A DNA stretch of 64,000 nt from Trebonia kvetii. Its GTDB lineage: Bacteria; Actinomycetota; Actinomycetes; Streptosporangiales; Streptosporangiaceae. Each line of letters opens with the position of its first letter. The first letter of the stretch is position 1. Location: the NCBI RefSeq assembly GCF_007827045.1, contig NZ_RPFW01000001.1:1712519-1776518 (forward strand). The letters are read 5' to 3'. Of the stretch, positions 8,292-16,775 are shown one piece after another. The notes below the pieces were generated by a model, which did no database searches, had not been told where the DNA came from, and saw nothing but the letters and a program-made list of their open reading frames with translations. The position numbers and the translations under genes are program-made.

Positions 8292-8792
8292 TTAGAGCTG
8301 GGCGCGGAGTGCCTCGCCCTTGGCCTTGGCCGTGGCCGTGAGCCGGGCCTGGAATTCGATCATCTGCGCGCGCAGCGCCTCGTCGGCAGCCGCCAGGATG
8401 CGTACCGCGAGCAGTCCCGCGTTGCGGGCGCCGCCGATCGCGACCGTGGCCACCGGGATGCCGGCGGGCATCTGCACGATCGACAGCAGCGAGTCGAGAC
8501 CCTCCATGTGCTTGAGCGGCACGGGAACCCCGATCACCGGCAGGGGTGTGACGGAGGCGAGCATGCCGGGCAGGTGCGCCGCGCCGCCCGCACCTGCGAT
8601 GATCACCCGCAGGCCGCGGCTCGCCGCCTGCTCGCCGTAGGCGATCATCTCGCGCGGCATGCGATGCGCGGACACCACATCCGCCTCGTAGGGCACCTCG
8701 AACTCGTCAAGGACCTCGGCCGCCGCCTCCATGACCGGCCAGTCCGAGTCCGAGCCCATCACCACGCCGACCAGCGGCGAATCACTTTGCAC
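8292..8792 (-). CDS. purE: N5-carboxyaminoimidazole ribonucleotide mutase (PurE)
   Basis: Purine biosynthesis: converts N5-CAIR to CAIR in the cytoplasm. About 166 aa, the usual length. The signature [12 protein letters not shown] is at the N-terminus, followed by [10 protein letters not shown] with the catalytic His, and [14 protein letters not shown], a conserved glycine-rich loop. The GTG at 8792 is preferred (AGG 9 nt upstream); a TTG at 8798 is the alternative. Its partner PurK is on the same strand at 10.4-11.5 kb, separated from it by a RodZ-like membrane-protein gene, an unusual interruption of the purK-purE pair. Confidence 0.95.
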   Translation of the reverse strand: MQSDSPLVGVVMGSDSDWPVMEAAAEVLDEFEVPYEADVVSAHRMPREMIAYGEQAASRGLRVIIAGAGGAAHLPGMLASVTPLPVIGVPVPLKHMEGLDSLLSIVQMPAGIPVATVAIGGARNAGLLAVRILAAADEALRAQMIEFQARLTATAKAKGEALRAQL

Positions 8793-8801
8793 GAGCAAAG
8801 C

Positions 8802-10301
8802 CTAGCGGTGGCCCGCGATCGCCACGTGGGAGACGCTCTCCTGGTAGTGGCCGGCACCGTCGGGCGCGAGCAGGGTGAACCAGATCACCAGGTACCTGCC
8901 CACCTCCGGGTGCGGCAGCGCGATCCGGACCACGCCGCCGGTGCCGTTGGCGGACGCCGCGACGCGCAGGGCCTGCGGCGTCGTGCCGTTGCCGACCTTG
9001 ATCTGCAGGTTGGTCCCGGTGTACTGGGTGAGGTCGAAGCGGACGCCGGTGATCGTCATCGGGCTGCCGAGGTCGAGCAGCAGGCCGGTGCCGTGCTTGA
9101 GCATCCCGAAGTCCGGTGTGGCGTACCACTGCGTCGACCAGATCTCCGCGGGGTTGGCGGCGATCGTATACCCGGCCAGGCCCGGATTGTCGCCGTCGGC
9201 GAAGCCGTCGGGGCCGAACGCGCGTGCCGCCGCGATGGGCAGGTGGGTGACGCGCGCGGCGGCCGCCGCCGACTTGCTCGCCTTCGCGGCCGCGCTCGCC
9301 TTCGCGGCGGCGCTGGCCTTGGCCTCGGCACTCGCCTTGGCGGCTGCGCTCGCGCTGGCACTGCCCGCCGCAGCGGCCTGCTGAGAAGGCGTGGCGCCCG
9401 CCGCGCCGTGCGTGGCCGCGCCGCCGCCCGCCAGGCGAACCGCCAGGATCACAAGCGCGACCGCCGCCGCCACGGCGATCGCCGTGTACGCGATGGCTCG
9501 CTGCCTCGGGCCCCGTCCGCCGTTGCCCCGCACCGACGGCACCGCGGCGGGCGGCCCCTGCGGCGGCGCCGCGGACGACCACGGCGGGCCGGGCCACGCC
9601 GGGGACTGCGACCCCGGGAGCTGATATCCGGCGGCCATCAGGTCGTCGGTCACCGGGCGGAGGTCGAACCGCGTGTCGTGGGAGCCAGGCGGCTGCGCCG
9701 CCGGCGGCATCGCGGCGGGAGTCCCCACGGTGGGCGGCGCCTCACCGTAGGGCGCACCGGTACCGAAGGCCGCAGCGCCAAACGGCAGGCCGGCGTCGAA
9801 GGCAGCAGTGTCGAAGTCCGCGGCGTCAAAGGGCCCAGCGCGATTGGGCACGGCGGTGGACGACGGCCCGGGAATGATCGGCAGGTCGAACCGCGTCGCG
9901 TCCGGGTCGGCAGGCGGGTCGAAGGCCGGCACCGCCGGCAGGTCGAAGCGGGTCGCGTCGGGATCGGCAGGGTGGCTGACGGCTGGCACCGCCGTCAGGT
10001 CGAAGCGCGTCGCGTCGGAGTCAGGCACGCCGGCCGCCTCCGCCGCCTGAGGAACATCCCCTTGGCCGCCGCTCGGGTGAGCCTGGTCGAACTCCCTGAT
10101 CAGCGGCAGCGCGTCGATGCCGACCGCACCCGCGATCGCGCGGACGTAACCACGGACGTACAGCTCACCACCGCACGCCGCGTAGTCGTCCTGCTCGATG
10201 CTGCGGATTACCGTGGAGCGGATCCTGGTGCGCTCGCTGAGCTCATCGACCGACAGGCCCGCCTGGTAACGGGCCTCGGTCAGCGTTTCGCCGACTGTCA
10301 C
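8802..10301 (-). CDS. RodZ-like membrane protein: HTH, TRFDL repeats, TM helix, extracellular discoidin-like domain
   Basis: 499 aa, GTG start with GGAGG 5 nt upstream. Residues 1-70 form the RodZ/HTH_25 type Xre-like domain (TLTEARYQAGLSVDELSERT, then ELYVRGYVRAIA). A Pro/Ala-rich cytoplasmic segment (about 75-260) carries four TRFDL repeats, three of them in near-identical DPDATRFDLPAVPA-type units. One transmembrane helix (IAYTAIAVAAAVALVILAV) sits near residue 275, then an Ala/Ser/Lys repeat linker (ASAAAKASAEAKA) and a C-terminal about 140-residue domain with a discoidin/F5-8C-like pattern (WSTQWYATPDFG, LDLGSPMTITGVRFD). The topology suggests a membrane-anchored cytoskeletal or envelope adaptor rather than a classical regulator. 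It lies between purK and purE. Confidence 0.75.
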   Translation of the reverse strand: MTVGETLTEARYQAGLSVDELSERTRIRSTVIRSIEQDDYAACGGELYVRGYVRAIAGAVGIDALPLIREFDQAHPSGGQGDVPQAAEAAGVPDSDATRFDLTAVPAVSHPADPDATRFDLPAVPAFDPPADPDATRFDLPIIPGPSSTAVPNRAGPFDAADFDTAAFDAGLPFGAAAFGTGAPYGEAPPTVGTPAAMPPAAQPPGSHDTRFDLRPVTDDLMAAGYQLPGSQSPAWPGPPWSSAAPPQGPPAAVPSVRGNGGRGPRQRAIAYTAIAVAAAVALVILAVRLAGGGAATHGAAGATPSQQAAAAGSASASAAAKASAEAKASAAAKASAAAKASKSAAAAARVTHLPIAAARAFGPDGFADGDNPGLAGYTIAANPAEIWSTQWYATPDFGMLKHGTGLLLDLGSPMTITGVRFDLTQYTGTNLQIKVGNGTTPQALRVAASANGTGGVVRIALPHPEVGRYLVIWFTLLAPDGAGHYQESVSHVAIAGHR

Positions 10302-10389
10302 GACGCCTCCACATGCCGACCCTGCTTAATCATCTCGTGACAGAGTAATTGCCGGTGGCAAGTAAGAGCGCCTGATCAGGGATTTTCCG

Positions 10390-11532
10390 TTACTCCCCGT
10401 CTTCAGTGCCCCAGCGCAGGTAGCTGGCCGCACGGCGGGCCCGGTCGCGCAGCGACTCCACGCTGTCTCCGGGACCGCCCACGATCGTGACGTGGCCGAT
10501 CTTCCGGCCCTGGCGGACTTCCTTGCCGTAGAAGTGCACCTTGACCGTCGGGTCGGCCGCCATCACGTGGATATAGCGGTCGAAGACGTCCGGGTCGGTG
10601 CCGCCGAGCAAGTTCGCCATGACGGTAAAGGTGCCCGCGGGGACGCACGATCCGAGCGGCAGGTCGAGCACCGCGCGCAGGTGCTGCTCGAACTGCGAGG
10701 TGACCGCTCCCTCGATGGTCCAGTGCCCGCTGTTGTGCGGCCGCATGGCGAGCTCGTTGGCGAGCAGTCCGCCGGCCCGCGTCTCGAACAGCTCCACGGC
10801 GAGCAGGCCGGTCACGCCGAGCTGGGCCGCGATGCCCAGGGCCATCGCTTCCGCCTCGATGGCAAGATCCGGGTCGAGTCCTGGCGCCGGCGCGATCACC
10901 TCACGGCAGATGCCGTCCACCTGGATCGTCTGGACCACCGGGTAGGCGGCACCCTGACCGGACGGTGACATGGCGACGAGTGCGGCCAGCTCCCGCCTGA
11001 ACGGCACGAACTCCTCCGCGAGGAGCGGTATGCCGTGCGAGATGACCTCCGCCGCCTCGACGGCCGAGTCGCAGACCCAGACGCCCTTGCCGTCGTAGCC
11101 GCCCCTGACCGCCTTGAGCACGACCGGCCATGACCCGGCGGCGAACTTCTCGACGTCGGCCACGGATACGACGGGCGCGAACCGCGGGCAGGGCACGCCG
11201 AGCGAGCTGAGCCGCTCGCGCATGGCCAGCTTGTTCTGGGTGTAGCCGAGCGCGGCGCTGCCGGGGCGAACGAGCACCCCGGCTGACTCTAGCTCGGCGA
11301 GGATCGCGCCTGGTACATGCTCATGATCGAACGTAATGACGTCACATTCGGCGGCGAAGGCCGCGATATCCGGCAAAGAGAGATGCGAGCCGATCGCCAC
11401 GTCGTGCGTGACGAGCGCGGCGCTCTCGTTCGCGGACTCGGCAAGCACCCGGAAGGTGGCACCGAGGCCAACCGCCGCCGCTGCCGTCATCCGCGCCAGT
11501 TGCCCGCCGCCCACCATGCCGACGACGGGCAT
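10390..11532 (-). CDS. purK: N5-carboxyaminoimidazole ribonucleotide synthase (PurK)
   Basis: ATP-grasp enzyme that carboxylates aminoimidazole ribonucleotide to N5-CAIR with bicarbonate and ATP; the product goes to PurE. 380 aa from the ATG at 11532, where the family N-terminus begins (MPVVGMVGGGQLARM). The longer open frame upstream is antisense to the permease gene and was rejected. Diagnostic segments: TFDHEHVPG, the ATP-binding VLKAVRGGYDGKGVWVC, LLAEEFVPFRRELA, and NELAMRPHNSGHWTIEGAVTSQ near the C-terminus. The last residues (ASYLRWG) match the family ending. Confidence 0.95.
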   Translation of the reverse strand: MPVVGMVGGGQLARMTAAAAVGLGATFRVLAESANESAALVTHDVAIGSHLSLPDIAAFAAECDVITFDHEHVPGAILAELESAGVLVRPGSAALGYTQNKLAMRERLSSLGVPCPRFAPVVSVADVEKFAAGSWPVVLKAVRGGYDGKGVWVCDSAVEAAEVISHGIPLLAEEFVPFRRELAALVAMSPSGQGAAYPVVQTIQVDGICREVIAPAPGLDPDLAIEAEAMALGIAAQLGVTGLLAVELFETRAGGLLANELAMRPHNSGHWTIEGAVTSQFEQHLRAVLDLPLGSCVPAGTFTVMANLLGGTDPDVFDRYIHVMAADPTVKVHFYGKEVRQGRKIGHVTIVGGPGDSVESLRDRARRAASYLRWGTEDGE

Positions 11533-11737
11533 GCCGGTGACCGACTTACGTACGATAGGTCCGGCTGGTCCTTTTGATCCCGCAGGTGACAACGGTGAAA
11601 GCACGCGGTGTAGCCTACGCGGAACCACCCAATCCTGGGTACAACAACGTGGCGACACGAAGCCGCAATGGCGCGACTCTCCGGTAGCCAGATCCCCACG
11701 ACCCCGCCATGCATGCCCGCAGGGAGCGCAAACAGAG

Positions 11738-13150
11738 ATGACCACGCTAGGTGATGACATTGAGGTCAGAGAAGGGACATACGGCGACAAAGTAATCGCC
11801 GTGGAGCCCGGGGGTGCAGAGTTCATCCCCCTCAAGGAGCGGCATGGTCGGCCGCTCAACCTGTTCTGGACGTGGACCTCGCCCAACATGGAGTTCGCGA
11901 CGGTGTTCGTCGGCTTCATCGGCGTGGTCTTCTTCGGCCTCAGCTTCTGGGAGACCTTCCTCGCGATCGTGCTCGGCACCGCGCTCGGCTCGGTCACCCT
12001 GGGCATCCTGGGCACCGCGGGGCCGCAGTACGGCGTGCCGCAGATGGTGCTCAGCCGCCTCGGCTTCGGTTACTGGGGCAATGTGCTGCCCGCGGGGATC
12101 AACGCACTCGTCGCCGGCATCGGCTGGTTCGCGGTCAACAGTGTCAGCGGCGCGCTCGCGCTGAGCGCGCTCACCCACATGCCCGAGGTGCTCGCCCTGC
12201 TGATCGTGGTCGGCCTCCAGCTCGCGGTGGCGTTCCTCGGGCACAACCTGATCCACGTGTTCGAGCGGTACGCGTTCCCCGTGCTTGTGGTCATCTTCCT
12301 GATCGCGTCGGTGTGGACGTTCGGCAAGGCCAACCCGGGCGCGGTGCACAAGACGATTCCTGGCGCCTTCCTCATTGAGGTCGGCGCGACGTTCGGTTAC
12401 GCGGTCGGCTGGAACCCCTACGCCTCCGACTACACGCGCTACCTCAAGCCGGAGACGAGCAAGCCCGCCATCGCCCTGTGGTCCTTCCTCGGCGTATTCC
12501 TGTCCTGCGTGCTACTCGAGACCGTCGGCGCCGCCGCGGGCACCCTGCCCGCCGTCGCCTCGAACGCCAACCCGACGGCCGGCTGGACCGGCATCTTCCC
12601 CACCTGGCTCGGCGACCTGACGCTGATCGCCATCGTGATCGGCGGCATCGCCGCCAACGCGCTTAACATCTACTCCGGCGCGATCTCGTTCACCGCGATC
12701 GGCTTCAAGCTGCCTCTCGCGGCCAGGCGGGCCATCGTCGCTCTGGGCTTTGGCGCCATCGGCTTCTTCGTCGCGTGGTCCGGGCTGAGCGACGCCGGCG
12801 CCAAGTACACCAACTTCCTGCTGATCATCGCCTACTGGATCGCACCCTGGCTTGCCGTCATGTTCTGTGACATGTTCCTGCGGCGCCGCCAGGACCCGGC
12901 GCGGATCGAGCATCTGCTGTTCAACAGGAAGTTCACCAACTGGGCGGGCCCGGTCTCGATGGCTGTCGGCGTGGTCGTCTCGATCTGGCTCTTCGCCAAC
13001 CAGCCCCCCAGGTATGTCGGCACGGTCCCGACCCACAACGGCAACTTCGGCGACCTGACCTTCGAGGTCGGCTTCGTCCTCACCGCTGTGATCTACCTCG
13101 CCTGGCGGCTGATCGCGGACCGCCGCGCCAGCGCAGCGGTCGCCAGCTAG
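11738..13150 (+). CDS. NCS1-family nucleobase/vitamin permease
   Basis: Cytoplasmic-membrane symporter of the nucleobase:cation symporter-1 family (cytosine, purine, allantoin or thiamine type), 470 aa. The start is the ATG at 11738 (MTTLGDDIEVREGTYGDKV) with AGGGAG upstream; the longer frame is antisense to purK. About 12 hydrophobic segments are seen. The family substrate-region sequences GYAVGWNPYASDYTRYL and ANALNIYSGAISF are present. It is divergent from purK/purE, so a purine or pyrimidine substrate would make sense, but specificity cannot be assigned. I looked for a riboswitch in the 205-nt leader and saw no recognisable one. A perfect 14-bp terminator follows. Confidence 0.88.
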   Translation: MTTLGDDIEVREGTYGDKVIAVEPGGAEFIPLKERHGRPLNLFWTWTSPNMEFATVFVGFIGVVFFGLSFWETFLAIVLGTALGSVTLGILGTAGPQYGVPQMVLSRLGFGYWGNVLPAGINALVAGIGWFAVNSVSGALALSALTHMPEVLALLIVVGLQLAVAFLGHNLIHVFERYAFPVLVVIFLIASVWTFGKANPGAVHKTIPGAFLIEVGATFGYAVGWNPYASDYTRYLKPETSKPAIALWSFLGVFLSCVLLETVGAAAGTLPAVASNANPTAGWTGIFPTWLGDLTLIAIVIGGIAANALNIYSGAISFTAIGFKLPLAARRAIVALGFGAIGFFVAWSGLSDAGAKYTNFLLIIAYWIAPWLAVMFCDMFLRRRQDPARIEHLLFNRKFTNWAGPVSMAVGVVVSIWLFANQPPRYVGTVPTHNGNFGDLTFEVGFVLTAVIYLAWRLIADRRASAAVAS

Positions 13151-13157
13151 CGGCACT

Positions 13158-13194
13158 GGTTTCCCGGCCGGCTCGCCTGTCCGGCCGGGAAACC
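13158..13194 (+). terminator. Strong terminator after the NCS1 permease gene
   Basis: GGTTTCCCGGCCGG (13158-13171) pairs perfectly with 13181-13194 around a 9-nt loop, 8 nt after the permease stop. A 14-bp uninterrupted stem without a U-tract. Confidence 0.8.
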
Positions 13195-13247
13195 CTCAAC
13201 AACAATTCAGCCACTTCGTAACTCCGCGGCAAAATAGGTCGACTACG

Positions 13248-13261
13248 GTGGTGCGCACCAC
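13248..13261. promoter_or_regulatory. 14-bp palindrome upstream of gtrA-like gene
   Basis: GTGGTGCGCACCAC is a perfect palindrome ending 21 nt before the ATG at 13283, just upstream of the AAAGGGG ribosome binding site. It could be a repressor site; the regulator is unknown. Confidence 0.35.
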
Positions 13262-13282
13262 GACGAAAGGGGCAATCCGCGC

Positions 13283-14200
13283 ATGGCCCTCACAGCCGCC
13301 GGCCTGTATACCCGTGCTCGCACGATGCTTCCCGAGGTTCTCAAGTTCGGCATCGTCGGCGGCATAGGTTCCGTGGTCGACCTGGGCGGCACCGCGGTGC
13401 TGCACAGCGAGTACCACGTCGGGCCACTGGCCTCCAAGGCCGTCGCGGTCACCCTCGCGACCGTAGTGACCTACCTGGGCTCCCGTTTCTGGACGTTCAA
13501 GGAGCGCGAGAACCAGCCCGCCAGGCGCGAGGCGGTGCTCTTCATCGTGCTCAACGTGGTGGGCCTGCTCATCGCCGAGGCCGTCATCGGCTTCGTCACG
13601 TACGTTCTCGGTCTGCACGGCAAGATCGAGTTCAACGCGGCCTCGGTGCTCGGCACCGGCCTCGGCACGATCTTCCGGTTCTACGCCTACCGCAAGTGGG
13701 TGTTCCTCGCGCCGCCGCAGGCCGCCCCGGCCAGGCTGTCCAACGCCCCTGCCTTCCCCGACTACCCGCCGTGGGAGCTCGACCCGGCGTTCCTGCCGCC
13801 CGCGCGGCCGGCCAGCATGGCCGCCGCCCCGGTGGCGGCCGCCGCGCCTGCCTGGAACCAGCCGGCCGCGCCCGCGTGGAACCAGCCGGCACCCGCGCCG
13901 GTGTGGAACCAGCCCGCACGCGCGGCCGCGTGGAACGCCGAGCCCGTGTCCGCCAGGCGTGAGGCCCCGTCGGCCTGGGACGCCGCCCCGGCCCGGGCGT
14001 GGGAGACGGCCGAGCACCCGCAGCGGCGGACAGACAATGCGATCATCCCGAACGGGCGCGTGGCCTCACCCCACCGCACCCAGCTTCCCGGGGCAGCGCA
14101 GGACGCCAGGCGGCAGGGCTCTACCGGCCCGATGGCCGCGGGCCCGGTGGCGCCGCCCACCGCACCGCGCCCGTCCGCGGGCCGCCACCGCAAGCCATAA
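13283..14200 (+). CDS. GtrA-family membrane protein with long Ala/Pro-rich tail
   Basis: 305 aa. Residues 18-145 form the GtrA-like domain with four hydrophobic segments (EVLKFGIVGGIGSVVDLGG, then SKAVAVTLATVVTYLGSRFWTF, a third near 95 and GTIFRFYAYRKWVFL). GtrA proteins help move polyprenyl-linked sugars across the membrane for envelope glycosylation. The remaining about 160 residues are low complexity and include three copies of a WNQPA(A/P)-type unit around residues 190-215, then Arg/His-rich sequence ending GRHRKP. The tail is probably cytoplasmic and disordered. AAAGGGG lies 11 nt before the ATG. No glycosyltransferase gene is adjacent. Confidence 0.85.
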   Translation: MALTAAGLYTRARTMLPEVLKFGIVGGIGSVVDLGGTAVLHSEYHVGPLASKAVAVTLATVVTYLGSRFWTFKERENQPARREAVLFIVLNVVGLLIAEAVIGFVTYVLGLHGKIEFNAASVLGTGLGTIFRFYAYRKWVFLAPPQAAPARLSNAPAFPDYPPWELDPAFLPPARPASMAAAPVAAAAPAWNQPAAPAWNQPAPAPVWNQPARAAAWNAEPVSARREAPSAWDAAPARAWETAEHPQRRTDNAIIPNGRVASPHRTQLPGAAQDARRQGSTGPMAAGPVAPPTAPRPSAGRHRKP

Positions 14201-14254
14201 CACGAGCCCCGCGCTGTCAGGCGCGGCCGGGCAACTGAGCCGCCGCGATCGCCG

Positions 14255-15262
14255 TCAGGCGGGACCGCTCCGCCCCGGCTTCGGCCGGCCCGACGGCGGG
14301 TTGCGCGGCAGGAACACCGCGAACACCGGGGGCCTGCGCCTGGCAAGCACGATCCGGCCGCCGTCGGCCGTCGTCATCGTCCTGGCCAGCGCAAGCCCGA
14401 GCCCGGTGCCTTCCGGCCGGCCGCTGACGCTCCGCTCGAAGATGCGGGAAACCAGTTCGGCGGGCACTCCGTTCCCCTCGTCCTCGACCTCGATCACGAC
14501 CGAACTCGCGGACTGCGTCCTGCGGATCGTCACCGTGCCCTTGCCGTGCATCAGCGCGTTGTCAAGCAGCGTCGCGATCACCTGGGCAAGCCCGCCGGGG
14601 GTGACGTAGGCCTGCAGCCTGGACTCCCCGATAAGGACCATCTTCCGCCCGGCCCGGCGGAACGCGGGCTCCCACTCGGTGATCTGCTGCAGCACGATCT
14701 TGTCGACGCTGATCAGGCCGGCCGATCCGGCGCCCACCCGGCGAGCCGGGCTGAGCAGCTGAGTGACCACCTCGGCGAGCCGCTCCGCCTGCGCCAGCGC
14801 CGCCGTGCCCTCCTCGCGCACCACGTCGGGTTCGTCCGCCGCGGCGATCATCTCCTCGAGCCGCATGGACAGCGCGGTCAGCGGGGTGCGCAGCTGGTGG
14901 GATGCGTCGATGGCCAGCTCGCGGTCGGCGGTGAGCAGGTTGGTGACCCGGCGGGAGACGCTGTCCAGGCCGTCGGCGACCTGGTCGAGCTCGCTCACCC
15001 CGTACCGGCGGCCCACCGGGCGCGGGTCACCCGTGCCGAGACGTCCGGCCGCGTCGGCCAGTTCCTCCACCGGCCTGGCGGCCCGCTGTGCCACCATCCC
15101 GGTAAGCACCACGGCGCCGCCGACGGCCACCACGAGCAGCGGCAGGCCGAGCGCGAGCAGGCCGGCATCACGGTCCGCCGCGACCACGAGCAGCGGCACG
15201 GCCGCGACGAGGGCGGCGGCCACCGCGACCGCCGCCGCGGACAGCCACAGGCGGCGACGCAC
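14255..15262 (-). CDS. Two-component sensor histidine kinase
   Basis: Membrane histidine kinase of about 335 aa, partner of the response regulator at 15418-16092. The start chosen is the GTG at 15262 (VRRRLWLSAAAVAVAAALV) with GGGGGG 7 nt upstream; the longer frame reads through a GC hairpin. Two N-terminal transmembrane helices with almost no loop between them suggest sensing within the membrane. HAMP-like segment about 75-130, H-box ASHQLRTPLTALSMRLEE, N-box DNALMHGKG, then EVEDEGNGVP and the G-box GTGLGLALARTM. The regulator is encoded first, and about 155 nt containing a strong hairpin separate the two genes. Confidence 0.9.
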   Translation of the reverse strand: MRRRLWLSAAAVAVAAALVAAVPLLVVAADRDAGLLALGLPLLVVAVGGAVVLTGMVAQRAARPVEELADAAGRLGTGDPRPVGRRYGVSELDQVADGLDSVSRRVTNLLTADRELAIDASHQLRTPLTALSMRLEEMIAAADEPDVVREEGTAALAQAERLAEVVTQLLSPARRVGAGSAGLISVDKIVLQQITEWEPAFRRAGRKMVLIGESRLQAYVTPGGLAQVIATLLDNALMHGKGTVTIRRTQSASSVVIEVEDEGNGVPAELVSRIFERSVSGRPEGTGLGLALARTMTTADGGRIVLARRRPPVFAVFLPRNPPSGRPKPGRSGPA

Positions 15263-15307
15263 GCTATTCCCCCCGGGGGGATGACCCCCCCGGAGACCCC
15301 CCCAAGC

Positions 15308-15328
15308 ATGGGGGAGTCCCTCCCCCAT
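15308..15328. repeat. GC-rich hairpin between regulator and kinase genes
   Basis: ATGGGGGAG (15308-15316) and CTCCCCCAT (15320-15328) form a perfect 9-bp stem with a 3-nt loop. Further G/C runs (CCCCCCGGGGGG at 15269-15280) follow towards the kinase start. The element could reduce kinase expression relative to the regulator; this type of G-run hairpin is also a common dispersed element in actinomycete genomes. Confidence 0.5.
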
Positions 15329-15417
15329 AGCCCCCTCGCCGGGGCAAGCTCCGGTACGGCGCCTGCCGCGCCGAGTACGTATCCGGTGGTCGGTGCTGTC
15401 CGAGCATCTTCACCTCG

Positions 15418-16092
15418 TCAGTCTCCGCGCTCGAACCGGAACCCGACGCCGCGCACCGTCGTGATGAAGCGCGGGTGGTGCGCGTCGTCGCCCAGCTTGC
15501 GGCGCAGCCAGGAGATGTGCATGTCAAGCGTCTTGGTGGACGTCCACCACTTGGCGTCCCAGACCTCGCGCATGATCTGCTCGCGGGTGACCACCTTGCC
15601 CGCGTCCCGCAGCAGGATCCACAGCAGGTCGAATTCCTTCGTGGTCAGATCGAGTTCGGTGTCGCCGTGCCAGGCCCTTCTGGCGTCCGCGTCCACCCGC
15701 ACGCCGCGCACCGTGCCTGGCACCTCAGCCGTGCCGCGGCGCAGCAGGGCGCGGACCCTGGCGAGCAGCTCGGCGAGCCGGAACGGCTTGGTAACGTAGT
15801 CGTCGGCGCCCGCATCCAGCCCGACCACGGTGTCCACCTCGTCGGCCCTGGCGGTGAGGATCAGCACGGGCACGCCGTTCCCCTCGGCGCGGACCCTGCG
15901 GCACACCTCAAGGCCGTCAAGCTCAGGCAAACCGATATCGAGCAGGATCAGGTCCACCCCGTCCGAGAGCGCCCGCCCAAGCGTCGTCGGACCGTCCTGG
16001 GTGACCTCCACCTGGTAGCCCTCCCTGCGCAGGGCGCGGGACAGCGGCTCAGAAATGGAGGTGTCGTCCTCGGCGAGCAGCACTCGGGTCAT
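15418..16092 (-). CDS. OmpR-family response regulator
   Basis: 224 aa, DNA-binding regulator of the two-component pair. Receiver domain: acidic pair EDD near residues 8-10, phospho-acceptor Asp in LILLDIGLPELDG near 52, Thr in LTARAD, Lys in DYVTKPF near 102. Winged-helix effector domain from about 125: TTKEFDLLWILLRDAG, then the recognition region TLDMHISWLRRKLGDD and the wing FITTVRGVGFRFE. The gene is first in the operon with its kinase. The signal and targets are unknown; neighbours do not form an obvious target operon. Confidence 0.93.
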   Translation of the reverse strand: MTRVLLAEDDTSISEPLSRALRREGYQVEVTQDGPTTLGRALSDGVDLILLDIGLPELDGLEVCRRVRAEGNGVPVLILTARADEVDTVVGLDAGADDYVTKPFRLAELLARVRALLRRGTAEVPGTVRGVRVDADARRAWHGDTELDLTTKEFDLLWILLRDAGKVVTREQIMREVWDAKWWTSTKTLDMHISWLRRKLGDDAHHPRFITTVRGVGFRFERGD

Positions 16093-16159
16093 ACGTAGAT
16101 CGTAAAGCCACGGTAAAACAGTTGCATCCGCAGCGCGCCGGGCATCAGCGATATCCCGG

Positions 16160-16699
16160 TCAGTCGTATGCAGGCCGGTCGTCGCTCCGGTCCGGCGGAA
16201 CCCGGTCGTCGCCCAGCCGTTCGTTCTCGACGAGCTGGAACAGCAGTGAGGACACTCGCTCCACGTGCGGGATCTCGGTCAGCGCCAGCTCGCCGTGCTC
16301 GCCGGCGGATTCCACGACGAGCGTCCCGCAGCCGAGCAGCCGGTCGAGCACCCCCTTGCGGAACGAGACGTCGGTGATCCGCGACAGCGGGATGTCCCTG
16401 CCGTTGCGTGTCACGATCCCGTCCCGCAGCCGCATCCGCTTGTTCGTCAGCTCATACACCGTGGTACGCCAGACCAGGACGGGCAGCAGCAGCCACCAGA
16501 TAAGCAGCGCGAGTGCGACCACCCCGACGGCAAGCCGCTCGATCGCCGAGTACTTGTTCCCCGGAATGAGCGCCTCGGCGGCGGCCAGCGCGACCACCAC
16601 GAGAAGCCCGGCCGCGACCGGACCCACCAGCGTCTTCCAGTGCTGATGCAGAACTTTTACCGACTCCTCGCCGACCGCGAGCGAGCTGTCATGACCCAT
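16160..16699 (-). CDS. PH-domain (bPH2/DUF304) membrane protein
   Basis: 179 aa from the ATG at 16699 (MGHDSSLAVGEESVKVLHQHW). Two adjacent hydrophobic segments (VGPVAAGLLVVVALAAAEAL and RLAVGVVALALLIWWLLLPV) are followed by a bacterial PH-like domain: VYELTNKRMRLRDGIVTRNGRDIPLSRITDV, with the typical TNKR and PLSRITDV strands split over about residues 90-120. The tail is acidic and disordered. Bacterial PH proteins of this layout sit at the inner membrane; their ligand is unknown. It lies just upstream of the biotin ligase gene in reading direction terms but on a separate unit (76 nt gap), with no evident shared function. Confidence 0.8.
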   Translation of the reverse strand: MGHDSSLAVGEESVKVLHQHWKTLVGPVAAGLLVVVALAAAEALIPGNKYSAIERLAVGVVALALLIWWLLLPVLVWRTTVYELTNKRMRLRDGIVTRNGRDIPLSRITDVSFRKGVLDRLLGCGTLVVESAGEHGELALTEIPHVERVSSLLFQLVENERLGDDRVPPDRSDDRPAYD

Positions 16700-16775
16700 G
16701 GGGACATGGTAGAGGCGCAGCCGCGGAATAACGGCAGATGCCGGGTCATACCGGGACGTGCCGGCGAACTTATTC

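Noticed and set aside
8265..10340. 691-codon plus-strand open frame opposite purE and the RodZ-like gene
   Set aside because: It spans two well-supported minus-strand genes and shows only antisense-type Arg/Gly/His repeats, including antisense copies of the TRFDL repeats.
11533..11737. Riboswitch in the leader of the NCS1 permease
   Set aside because: I looked for TPP, purine, guanidine and PreQ1-like conserved elements and saw none; the region shows only weak promoter-like sequence.
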